A stretch of DNA of 64,000 nucleotides, taken from the NCBI GenBank assembly GCA_964058845.1, contig CAXKVR010000060.1, forward strand, positions 434,001 to 498,000, in the 5' to 3' direction. Below, one piece after another: positions 21,483 through 31,542 of this stretch; position 1 is the stretch's first letter; the number at the start of each line of letters is the position of its first letter. The position numbers were made by a program, and so were the translations under genes. Source of the stretch: Carex sylvatica. Its lineage: Eukaryota; Streptophyta; Magnoliopsida; Poales; Cyperaceae. Below the pieces are notes generated by a model that worked only from the letters and a program-made list of their open reading frames with translations, ran no database searches and was not told the DNA's origin.

Positions 21483-22074
21483 CTGAAAAATAGTAAATAA
21501 TTAAGTATGTTTTCAATTATCAGGCCTGGTTATGGATCATCTGAATGTTGGAATAATTAATTGAAATTGACTAGTACAGCATAATTGTTACATGTAAAAG
21601 ATTTATTCTGTTGTCAAGAGTACAAGTTTGGAACTATTTGTTACAACCCGGAATACTGGTCAGGCATACAAAATAATTATCAAATGGGCATGACTCCACA
21701 AGAAAAAGAAAAATTAAAAGAGGAAACAGCAAAAAGAAAATTAATATAATAATACCTTTGTCGTGAAAGAAGCTAGTACTATAATATAAAGCGCATTTTC
21801 ATAATCACAAATTAATACTGACATTTAGTACTAATTATTTCATCATAATAAGGTTCCAGAAACCATTTGATTTAGCGATGTGTGCAAGTAAATCTTAATT
21901 TGTGCAACAAAACCTACAAAATGAAGAGACATTGAAGATCATTGGTTTGAATCAACTACCATGACTTATAATTTCAAGAATTAAATTTTGGCCCCTTGTT
22001 CTTGCACAATAATGAATGAGTTGGTAGGTGCACTGAAATCATTTTTTGGTGAAACACATTGAAAAAGTATGTAC

Positions 22075-22996
22075 CAGCGCATCCACCCAAGACATATGGA
22101 TTTCCCTGGAAGCCCCTGGCTACAATTGCAGAAATAACCACCAAAACTTGTGGGTGAGTCATAGCAATCACTGTTATTTGTACAATGGTAGCTCTCTGAT
22201 TGATTCCTTGCTTCTTCACAGGTCTGATCTCCAATTGCCCACTCGAGAGTTAAGGTTTGGATGTACGGATAATATTCTTTCTCTTTAGAACTGAGGTATG
22301 AACTGTTGTTTAACTTCCCCCAGAAATTGTACCCAAAATCTAATGCAGCTATTTGTTCGGAAATGAAGGCAATGGAACAATTGGCAAAGGGACCATTTGT
22401 GCTGCTTGTAATGCGCTTGAGTTCCAAACTAAAGCTCTTCATGCCATAACTAGGTAAGGTAGCTGTGCAGCAGCCCAATCCGGAGCAATAGGCGCCTCCA
22501 GGTGATGATCCGCAGAACGCAGCACATCCATTTTGTTGGATATATGAATATCCATGCATGTGATCTGTGACATTGATCTTCAGTAAATCATCACAGCCGA
22601 CAAGTAGAAGGACATTTTCACTGGTAGATACTGTGTAAGGACTAAGGAGTTCCCAATAAGTTTAATAACCCAGAATGATTTTCTATTATTTCAGATCCAT
22701 TATCTTTGTAACATCGGATGTAAATACTCCCAAAACTTACAGAGTGTATTTTTGTAGATAGCACGGATTATGTAAGATTGGCTGTTACTTGGTAGCAAGT
22801 AGGCTTCTCCAGAGTGGCAGCTCAACTCAAAGCCCGGCAAGGCTCTGCCGCGTGTGCCGAAGGGAAATGGAATGGAATCACAAGGTTCTCCTTCCAACCA
22901 ACCAAATCTTTCAAAACAAGAAGAAGGACATGTGACAATCACCAATAGAATCACAATATACAAGATTGATCTCAAACTCAAACCTCTGGTTGTCAT
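22075..22996 (-). pseudogene. WAK relic: signal peptide, GUB_WAK region and first EGF
   Basis: The ATG at 22996 opens a hydrophobic signal peptide (SILYIVILLVIVTC) and the wall-binding module (IPFPFGT, FELSCHSGEAYLL). Frames must shift near 22745 to reach GSIYIRCYKDNG, and near 22660 to reach SPYTVSTSENVLLLVGCDD. The second block includes NGCAAFCGSSPGG, GLGCCTATLP and the EGF start CNNSDC-like YHCTNNSDCYDS. An extra C near 22112 moves the end of EGF (FQGNPYVLGGCAG) out of frame before the donor g/gtacat at 22074. Three indels in one exon argue for pseudogenisation rather than sequencing error, though error was not excluded. Confidence 0.82.
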
Positions 22997-22999
22997 CCC

Positions 23000-23428
23000 T
23001 AACTTGGTTCGCAGATGTAAGAACGAAAGTTATTTATGAACAGAAAAGCCGAAACATAAATGAGAAGTGACTAGGAATTGCGGGAGCAAAGTTTGATTAG
23101 TAGCAGCAAAGCTCTAAGCCTTGGAAACAGGTTTGTGGTCATGCAGGGTTTAAAATGTGGTCATGTGAAGTTAGAAGATACCAATTGTCTGTACACGGAA
23201 CTGCCAGCGCCTTTGCTTCCTAAGAATCAATATTTATCACTTTCATTTCCTAGATAATTAATTAGGTATTTATTACTTGATGGGATATATATAAATTTCT
23301 CTAAGATTTGTTAGAATAAGAAATTTCGACTGGGAGTCTAGGAGGCTATAAATAACTTACTTGACATCCACATTGAATGCTTGAGCAAAGTTAACGTGTA
23401 CTATGCTCACGTTTCGTAACCATAGCTC
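23000..23428. other. 5' flank of the WAK relic
   Basis: AT-rich region upstream of the WAK start; it should include the former promoter. No specific motif can be supported. Confidence 0.4.
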
Positions 23429-23750
23429 TAAAATATATTAGATTAGTTTAAAGTGACAAATCCAAACTATTGATATAAATATACTTCACGAGTAATGTGT
23501 GTATATACAAAATTTTGAAAATTTTGAATTTATTTAGTACAAAGTCGAGTGATAAAAAAATGATGAAAAATGAATGCATCAAAATCACTTATAAGACTTT
23601 ATTTTTTTTATTGCTTGACTTTATATTAAATAAATTTTAAAATTTTAAAATTTGGCACATATACACATCACTCATAAATTAGATCAAATTCAATAGTTTG
23701 AATTCGTCATTTAAAACAAATCCAATATATTTTAGAGTTATACCAAGCCT
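23429..23750. repeat. Fold-back element of about 320 bp
   Basis: Left arm ctctaaaatatattagatta and following ~50 bp pair with the right arm (aatccaatatattttagag) in inverted order, with a second pairing around aattttgaaaatttt. No coding potential. A TSD was not resolved. Its inner AT-rich parts resemble the element at 46567-46952. Confidence 0.65.
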
Positions 23751-24486
23751 CCCATTTTTGCTGAGACAATGATAACAACATCTCTAAGTATTTTTGCTTC
23801 CAAGTTTATTTATTTATAAGATAAAATTTAATTTTATACAATTTAAATTTATGCATACTTTATATTAACAAGAATTTTTTTTATATATTTTACAATTATT
23901 ATTTATAAGGTTCACAAATGATGGATTAGAAATTCAAATGATTTGCCTAAGGGTATTCAAAAAAAGAATACAAAATGATTGGCAAATGAGGAGCGAAAAA
24001 TTTCTAGACCCTATTCGACATGTTCCAATGAGATACGACCTTGTAATATTTAGTGTGTTTAACCTCGCAACCTCCAAATTATCATCAGAATGTAATACAC
24101 AAATGACTTTTAAATTATTCAAAATGTAATACACAAATTAATTATCTAAATAATAAAAAATATATCTAACATTTTACAATTTGAACTTGATTAATTGTTT
24201 TATTAATTGTGACGGCTATTAAATACATATGGTTAATGCTTTAAAATTAAAATACATAGGAAACCCAAACAAAGTTTTCTAAGACCAATCTCTCTGGAAT
24301 GGAAACCAAACCTGGTTGAGTCAAGCCAATCCGTACATGTCCTACCTTGTACTCTGCTCATCCGGCAGGGTTTGACCACTGCGTTGGCTTTTTGACGATC
24401 CAAGATAGACTCAACAACCAAATATATATATTTCGACAAAAAGGCAGGATGAAATCCGTTTGTACTTTTTTTTTCTTCTACTACCC
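23751..24486. other. No gene recognised
   Basis: AT-rich sequence. Complementary short open frames at 23934-24134 on both strands have no domain and reflect low stop density only. Confidence 0.5.
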
Positions 24487-24491
24487 ACGCA

Positions 24492-24665
24492 TAGGGCTGG
24501 CAAAAAAATTCGAGTTTCGTAATTCGATTCGGGTTTAATTTGGGTTTGATTTGAGTTTTAATTCGATTCGAAATATGTTCGAATTGAAACAAACCAAACC
24601 AGGTTCGGTTCGGAATTAATTCAAATCAAACTCAAATCTAGTTTGGTTCGATCGAAATAGGTTCG
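24492..24665. mobile_element. hAT-like end fragment
   Basis: Begins tagggctggcaaaaaa, a common plant hAT end, followed by degenerate ttcgattcg/gaattcg motifs typical of subterminal repeats. Only one end is visible, next to the truncated end of MULE copy 1. Confidence 0.5.
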
Positions 24666-24747
24666 TGATATTTTTGTGGTTCAAATCTCATAAAATTATC
24701 AGCCATTCATTTTACTTAGGGAAATTAAAATCTAGCCATTCATTGTA

Positions 24748-26905
24748 CATGCCGTTCTTGAAACCAGGCATTTAACTTGTAAAATGTGTCTTCTACAATT
24801 GCAGCCACAGGTAACATCCGGCTCTGCTTGAATACTGCATTCAGCGACTCGGACCCGTTGGTGGTCATAATTCCCCAACGCCAAAATAGAGATTATTTTG
24901 GCCGACCTTCATTAAGTAGAGATTTGCCTTTGGCATGTACTACAGAAAAATAAGAAAATAAAATAATATAAGTAAACAATTGTACTAAAAAACCGTCGTC
25001 TAAAAATACAATAATATATGTAAACAACTATAATATATATACCTTTGCAAAACTGCGAGTCATCTCTACCACTCTTCTCGGCTTTTTCTTTCTGTAATTT
25101 CGTCTAAATGTTTCTAGAACCCACTTGTCATTTCCGGTTGCCTTGGAAAGGTTCTCCGCAACGTGTTGCATACACAACCTGTCCACACACTCACCAGTAC
25201 GTGTTGACCAACCGTAATCTTCACGATCAAACACAAATTTTATTCCTTTGTGCTGGTCTGATATCACACAGAAAAACTTTCCTTCCCCAATCACCCGTCT
25301 TCTTAAAAACTGCATAAAGAATCCCCAGTTCTCACCATCCTCTTTACGAACAATTGCAAAGGCCAAAGGCAACAACTGGTTCTCAACATCATATGCACAT
25401 GCTATCAGTAGCCTCCCCTCATAACGGCCAGACATGAAGCATGCATCAATGCTGATAACGGGTCTGATGTATGGCACAGCTTGGATACAAGCACGAAAAG
25501 CCCATGCTATGCCCTTGAATTGTTGAGCTCCCTCTATTAGCACTCCTTCTTTATCAAAAAAGGGGCCATGCCACCTCTCATATACAGTACCGATATTTGT
25601 ACTTGCCATGGCCTGGAGCAATGGTGCCAGATAGCCGTATGAATCCTTCCAACTACCGAATATTCTGCAAATGGCAAGTTCACGACCTCTCCACAGCCTG
25701 TTGTATTTTGGGGTTACATATTTGTATTTGTGTCTGACGGTTCTAGCCACCGCCTTGATGCTCATGGATGGATCCTCCTTAATGTCTTCCTCAATTGCAT
25801 CGGCAATTAGTGATGCCGTCAGCTGTGAATGGTCTGTCCTAGTGGATGCAGACTTACATGTATGGGGTGGTTCACACTTCTTAATCATCCATGCTTCTCC
25901 GGCACCTGCAGGGGTTGGAAAAAGGCGAAACTCGCACCGCGGGTGAGTTTTACATAGCACAACTAACCTTGTTCGATCCCTTTTGTGTATTTTACATTCC
26001 CAGTTGCCATGAACATGAGTCTCGTAGAATTTTTTTATAAGTTCATCTATGTTGGTATAAAGTTACCCTGGGGCAAGTTCGTCATTGTATACAACACGAG
26101 GGCCAAAATAACTAATGTCTTCCTCTTCAAAAGCTGTGGTATCGTTGAATGTGGCGACCGGATGCTTATTTCCCCGACCTCTAATTGAGAATTTTTCTTT
26201 CCTGGATAAACCTGGTACAATTGCATCGCCATCTGATAAGTCATCGGATTCTCAAATTCCTTCGTATTCATCCCCCGTTTCCATTTTCCTTTCTGGTATG
26301 GCATCAATAGCATCAACATTAATATCAATATCAGTTTGATTAACGGGTACCGGTCCTGACTCTGGCATAGTTGAAAATCTAGGGATTATGGGTGTCTGTC
26401 TGGGTGGTGGTGGTAACTCTTCAGTATTTTTAGGGGAGTTGTGGTACCCCTGGTTGTCATAAGGGGAGTGGTGGTGGTACCCCTGGTTGTCATAAGGGGA
26501 GTGGTGGTGGTACCCCGGGTTGTCATAACCGGAAGGTCCAGCTCCGGCCGCACTAGAAGGTCCAGCCCCACCTCGGGGAACCCTCTTTAAATATATGTCC
26601 ATTACGGAGACCCCACTAGACTCAAATTGAGTGTACACAACTCTCCACAAATTCACATATGTTATTGGAAACCTCACAAAGTAAGGTCTACCCCCAGCCC
26701 CACCCCTTTGTGAGTTGTCAATCTGTGTAGCCAATTCTATTTCATACCTGTTGGGGTTTACAGCAGTCTTTTCGTATATTATCTGCTTAAGTTTCTGAAA
26801 TGTGGTATTTTCATTAACCTCGAAGCCAAATGCCGCGTCTTTCGTGTAATATACGCCATCTACACCCTTTTGTAGCTTGCCACCCATATACAGTGCAACT
26901 AACAT
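24748..26905 (-). pseudogene. MuDR-type (MULE) transposase, copy 1, degenerate
   Basis: The start is ATG 26905. The N-terminal domain (MLVALYMGGKLQKGVDGVYY) is followed by a Tyr/His-rich tract with three 11-residue repeats (DNQGYHHHSPY type), an acidic linker, a zinc-finger-like region (CKIHKRDRTRLVVLCKTHPRC) and the MULE catalytic domain (PVISIDACFMSGRYEG with the first Asp, VISDQHKGI with the second). An intron follows FAKV (donor aaag/gtatat), then an exon with NAVFKQSR-like sequence carrying a ~60-bp deletion relative to copy 2. Stops at 26252-26254 and about 26063-26065 stand where copy 2 has TGG (Trp) and CAA (Gln). The C-terminal SWIM zinc finger is missing. Confidence 0.85.
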
Positions 26906-27405
26906 CTTTTACTTAACAAACTACATTTAAAAATAATAATTTAATAAGTATTATAATAATTGTTCAGTAATTATAACGAGCACAATAATAAATGGCTAAT
27001 TAAAAAAAAAATTACTTGTTGCAACAGTAATACTAATTAATACTACAGTAATTGACTAATTAGTAATAATTAAAAAAAATTTACAAAATAATACCTGTCG
27101 TTACAGGAGACGGGCGGTTGGCAGTTTTTTTTTTCTTTCTTTTTGGTTCGGAATGAGGCAGAGAAGAGAGAAAATGAAGTAGAGAATGAGGCAGAGAAGA
27201 GAGGGGGTGAGAAAATATAGTCATAGCGGACCGCCCGGCGGGGGGGCGATTTGCTTGGGGAGAGGACCGCCCGGGGCCCTGGCGGTTTTCTTCAATATAT
27301 GGACCGCCAGTGGGCCTGGCGGTCGGGGTAATAATAAAAAAAAAATTAAACACAGGGGTATTGTTAAAATTTTGTTTTTTTAAGGGGTATTAATAAAAAT
27401 AGCCG
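24748..27405 (-). mobile_element. MULE copy 1, truncated
   Basis: The right end is preserved: a TIR-like stretch from about 27230 to 27405 ending ggggtattaataaaaatagccg, related to the TIR of MULE copy 2. It includes the motif accgccagtgggcctggcggtc. The left end is lost; similarity to copy 2 starts at 24748 (copy 2 position 31515). The PMD gene and left TIR found in copy 2 are absent. No TSD can be assigned. Confidence 0.8.
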
Positions 27406-27530
27406 CTTAAAAACAGATAATTTTAAAAATGCTTCTGCATTTGATTTTTTTTTTAAATTGTCCCGACCGCCAGGCCCACGGGCAGCCCAATCCCCATAGC
27501 AGATCGCCCCTGGTCTGGAAGGTCCTCTTT
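27406..27530 (+). repeat. Partial MULE left-end sequence abutting copy 1
   Basis: Resembles 28555-28640 (aattttaaaaat...ctgca...accgccaggcccacgggc) but lacks the first ~28 terminal bases. It lies directly against the right end of copy 1, giving a back-to-back arrangement. Confidence 0.55.
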
Positions 27531-27829
27531 TTTCTTTTCTTTTTTTTAGAGATCTTAATGTTTTTCATTTAAATAATTTTGTGAATAAAAAGTTTTCTTG
27601 TTTAGAGTGTACGTCAAAAAAAAAAAACATTTGATATATTTATGAAGTGATGTCGTAACTCTTTATAACTTTAATTGATTTGATTTGTCAGTTGAATATC
27701 ATAAGTCTAAAGATAACACTAATTAAGAACTTAACATTAATTCTTAATAATTTATTTTATTTGAATATACACAAAAAATATAGCTAGGTGAACTTAGGAA
27801 CACCTTAGTTCTACTCTAGTTATGATCTC
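27531..27829. other. AT-rich, no gene recognised
   Basis: No domain or paired repeat recognised. The end of it (about 27797-27823, cttaggaacaccttagttctactc) resembles the right end of the fold-back family at 46567-46952. Confidence 0.45.
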
Positions 27830-28260
27830 TCAAAAATCAAAAGTCAAAGCAAAAATGAAAGAAGAGCATCGTCGTCACTGCTGTGTTCTTGAAAGAAAAT
27901 AATAGAAAATAAAAATCAAGAAGCAAGTGTCACCACCAGACCGCAGAGAAGTTGCGATTTAGGATATCCTGTTCCCTGTCCACAAAGATGCTTCTTTCTT
28001 TTGAGATCATTTTTTTTTTTTTTTGAGATCAACAAAGATGCTTCTATGGACCAGTGCGGATCAGCGGAAGGCACATGCTCTTCAGAGTTCAGAGACAAAT
28101 TAAGAACACCTTAGTTCTACTCCTCTTATATATGTATCTGTGCATCTGTAATAAAGAATCTGGACTTCTTGCTTCATAGCTCACACAAACTGACAAACGA
28201 ACCCTCTTTACCAGTTGACCGCAGACCTTCGTTAACGCGAATTTTTATGGGAGTGAAAAA
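27830..28260 (+). repeat. NLR 5' leader region, copy B (relic)
   Basis: Contains gatatcctgttccctgtcca, then caaagatgcttctatggacc and accagttgaccgcagacctt. These match blocks upstream of the intact NLR (ggattttctgtttcctgtac, aaagatgcttttatgg, cccagttgaccacat). No coding exon follows, because MULE copy 2 was inserted 260 bp further on. A fold-back end (aacaccttagttctactc, about 28107) is embedded. Confidence 0.6.
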
Positions 28261-28528
28261 AATTTGAAAATAGAATTGGGTTGAATATCAAAGTCATTTA
28301 ACCTATTTAAAATTTAGAATATAGATATTGCGCAAGTGTATGAAAAATACATTAGGATATATATTAGTTTTTTTCTTTTACAAAAGATGTAATATTTAAA
28401 TTAAACTATAAACTTAAAGATGTAATATTATTGATACTAAACACTGATTATGATTAATATTTTACAAATTAGATTCTACAAAGAAAATTGAATTAGTGAA
28501 TTGAATATACATTGCAAAGTAATATGAG

Positions 28529-28708
28529 CGGCCATTTTTATTAATATCCCCTCTGAAAAAGAAAATTTTAAAAATAACCCTGCAATTAATTTTTTTTTAT
28601 TCATGCTCTGACCGCCAGGCCCACGGGCGGCCCATATTCCTAATGAAGCGCCTGGCCCAGTGGCGGGTCACAAGCACAGTGGGGCGCCACACCCACGGGC
28701 GGTCCACA
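28529..28708 (+). repeat. Left TIR of MULE copy 2
   Basis: Inverted partner of 34292-34470. Contains accgccaggcccacgggcgg. The GC-rich motif cacccacgggcggtccaaatg is repeated just inside (28690-28780). Confidence 0.92.
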
Positions 28709-29119
28709 TGCTATGTGGGGCGCCCCACCCACGGACGGTCCAAATGCTATGTGGGGCGCCCCCCCCCCCACGGGCGGTCCAAATGGGGTAATATTAATCC
28801 AGCCGAACCCTTCGCTCTCCTCCTCTCTGCCTCTTCCCCTCCGCACCAAACCAAAAAACAAAAACCGGCCAGTGCCGCCCAGTGCTGCCCAACCCCGCAT
28901 CTCCTCTCTGGCCAACCCCTCTCCATCTCGTTCTCTCCTTTCCCTCAAGCCGCTTCACCGAGCCGCTTCACCGAGCCGCTTCACCGAGCCGCTACACCGA
29001 GCACCGCTGCCCCGAGCACTACCACTGCCTCTGCACCGAGCTTCTCATGTAATTTTTTTTCCGATTCAATAAGTTTTTAATTTAGGGTTAGGATTAGGGT
29101 TTTGGTTTGAATTAGTTCA

Positions 29120-29330
29120 ATTGTTGAATTTGTTGAATTGTGGCTCGATAATGGTTGAATTAGTTCAATTAAAGTTGTTTCGAATTTGTTGAATTGCTCG
29201 AATTAGTTGAATTGTGGCTCGATAATGGTTGAATTAGTTCAATTAGAGTTGTTTCGAATTTGTTGAATTGCTCGAATTAGTTGAATTGCTCGAATTAGTT
29301 TAATTGCTTGGATTGGTCGAATTAAATGTG
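29120..29330. repeat. Tandem repeat of 74-bp period
   Basis: The unit starting tggctcgataatggttgaat recurs 74 bp later (29141 and 29215), inside a wider gaattagttgaattg-rich stretch. It lies between the left TIR and the PMD gene. Confidence 0.75.
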
Positions 29331-29574
29331 ATATGGTTATTATGGTAAAATTATTATGGTGAAATTGCTTGAATTTTTTGGATGTGCTAGGGTTATTTAG
29401 GGTTTATAGTTGTAAATTACTTAAAAATGTAGGGTTTATGGTTCAATTTAGGGTTATTACGGATCAATTGCTTGAATTATTTAAAAATTTAGAGTTAGAA
29501 TTTATGGTTTAAAAAATTTAGGGTTTAGAGTTAGAATTTATGGTTTAAAAAATTTAGAGTTAGAATTTATGTAA

Positions 29575-29937
29575 ATCTAATTATATGATTTGCAAAAGAT
29601 AATGATCAATTTTATTGGAAATAAAACAGATACGATATGTTTTTGTAGTTTTCTTTTTTCATATAATAATTAATATATTCTAGCATAATTTCACTAGTTA
29701 CATTTTTTTTTCAAGTAAATTGCATGTTTTTCGATTTTATTGCAAAATTTTGAATGCATTTTGATATTTTTTATTTAAATTGTTGCATGCATTTTGAATG
29801 TAATCTAATTATATGAAATGCAAAAGATAATGATCAATTTTATTGGAAATAAAACAGATACTGTATGTTTTTGTAGTTTTCTTTTTTCATATAATAATTA
29901 ATATATTCTAGCATAATTTCACTAGTTACATTTTTTT
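29575..29937. repeat. Direct duplication of about 135 bp
   Basis: 29575-29708 and 29804-29937 share gcaaaagataatgatcaatt through gcataatttcactagttaca with few differences. Probably a local duplication within the MULE interior. Confidence 0.75.
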
Positions 29938-30267
29938 GATAAGCATCAACATGTAACTTGTTAATTTTATAATTTTACAATTATAAGTTATAAAAAAAGG
30001 TCATTTCTATACTTCTGACACTTATACAAACATATACAATAAGTTTAATTTTAAAAAGTAAATTTGACAATAATTTTTATATTAATTATATAATTAATAT
30101 GTTATATTCTTAATATATTTAATAATTATTATAAAAATAATATAATATATTATATTTATTGTATAATCATTGAATATATTAATATCATACAATTATTTAA
30201 AATTATGAATAAAATTTGATTTTCTTAAGTTGTTATTGATTAATATATATTTTTTGGTTAATGTAGT

Positions 30268-31542
30268 ATGCCCAGGTCTAGATGGTGGGGAGTACGACCT
30301 GAGCTTGCAGCGGGTCCAGCTGGAGCGGCTCCAGATGCTTTGCATCCGACTGGAGCGGGCGGATCCTCGGTGGATCCGACTGGAGAGGGCCAGTCGTCAT
30401 ATGAGGATACGACTGGTAGGGGATTTGAGGATCCGATTGGAGCGGGTCCGTCGTCTCAGGCCAGTTTTACATATGGCGTGCATGATCCTGACACATTTAG
30501 TCCTCTTCTATGGACCCATCATGTTAAGCACCGCGTCTCATTGGCATCTCTTGAGGTACGTGATTTTTATACTTAATGTAAATAATACTAAAAAAATAGC
30601 ACGATTTGAGTCTAACAAATTGATAATAAATACAGGATGATGTCATGCTTACGGTGAGGCACCGCAGGTCTGAGATTCCGTTCGTTCCCCATAAAGAAAT
30701 GGAGCGATACCTCTTGAACCTTGGGTTGTATCAGCTTGCCACCATGCCGCAGAGTAAGATCGATCAGTCTCTGATGCATGGTCTAGCAGAGAGATGGCGA
30801 CCTGAGACCCATACATTTCATCTCCCGGTCAGGGAGATGACAGTCACCCTTGGTGATGTGAGCGCCTTATGGGGTTTACGTATTGATGGCGACCCCATAG
30901 GTGGCATCTCAGACCATCCAGAGCTACAGAGGATGATACCGGAGTTGTTAGGGTGTGATCCGAAAAATCTGCAGAAGAAATATAAGAAGAAGAAGGGGGA
31001 GGAGGAGGAGTTCCGGTATTCTGGGTACTGTATTTCTCTAAAGGCACTCCATACTCACTTCTTCCAGAATCAGATATTTTCTGAGACTACTGACATTGAG
31101 GCGGTCAGGAGGTACCATCACACTTTTTAAAGTAAGTTAGTAGTTCATCAATAAATCTCAATTATTTATATTGATTATTTTCTTTTGCAGGTATACTAGG
31201 GCGTATGTACTGGATTTGTGTGGTGCCGTCATGTTCGAGGATTCCAGCGGTGACGCGGTCCCGATTATGTATCTCTCCCTGCTGAGGAATATGGAGAATG
31301 AATCGAGATGGAACTGGGGTGGAGCTGTTCTCGCCCACTTATACAGAGGCATGTGTCATGCTTGTCTGGTAAGTCTGTATTAATATACATTGTTATTGAA
31401 GGTTGGATAAGAAGCACCAAGTTCTTATTTTAAGTTAAATTTTCAGGTGAAGAATAGACAGATTTTTGGACCGCTTCTTCTGCTCCAGCATTGGTCGTGG
31501 TTCTGCGGCCTTAGCACGCCATTCTTGAAACCAGGCATTTAA
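30268..31542 (+). CDS. Plant mobile domain (PMD) protein carried by the MULE, C-terminally truncated
   Basis: Four exons with canonical GT-AG borders: 30268-30555, 30636-31111, 31191-31378 and 31447-31542. Start ATG 30268 (MPRSRWWGVRPEL). A Gly/Pro/Ser-rich N-terminal stretch leads to the PMD itself: VHDPDTFSPLLW, FVPHKEMERYLLNLGLY, HGLAERWRPETHTFHLPV, EMTVTLGDVSALWGLRIDG, then YVLDLCGAVMFEDSSGDAVP and WNWGGAVLAHLYRGMC. PMD proteins include Arabidopsis MAIN/MAIL1 and phosphatase-7 long-form-like proteins, and PMDs are known passengers of plant MULEs. Exon 4 reads FGPLLLLQHWSWFCGLS and then runs into reverse-complement transposase DNA, adding a few foreign residues before the stop. No stop codon interrupts the spliced frame. 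It could be expressed but lacks the end of the domain. Confidence 0.85.

Larger units (their letters stand above)
16775..22996 (-). pseudogene. WAK-like receptor kinase gene, disrupted
   Basis: A wall-associated-kinase-like gene on the minus strand, which would encode a plasma-membrane receptor: signal peptide, cysteine-rich GUB_WAK wall-binding region, EGF and calcium-binding EGF repeats, one membrane span, and a cytoplasmic Ser/Thr kinase. The typical three-exon layout is preserved: exon 1 22996-22075, exon 2 21482-21324, exon 3 20841-16775 including a 2.9-kb copia insertion at 17300-20168. Exon 1 has apparent frameshifts near 22745, 22660 and 22112. The insertion splits the kinase activation segment after the DFG motif. 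Removing the element and one gttac copy leaves the kinase frame open (HVTTIVQG across the junction), so the kinase exon had little decay when hit. Truncated transcripts are possible; a working receptor is not. Confidence 0.9.

Noticed and set aside
25108..25946. Plus-strand frames opposite the MULE transposase, repeated at 31929-32767
   Set aside because: They recur only because the underlying transposase DNA is duplicated; no independent domain.
28640..29080. Frames of 102-145 residues in all directions over the MULE left TIR
   Set aside because: GC-rich TIR and cgagccgcttcac repeats keep frames open; no domain.
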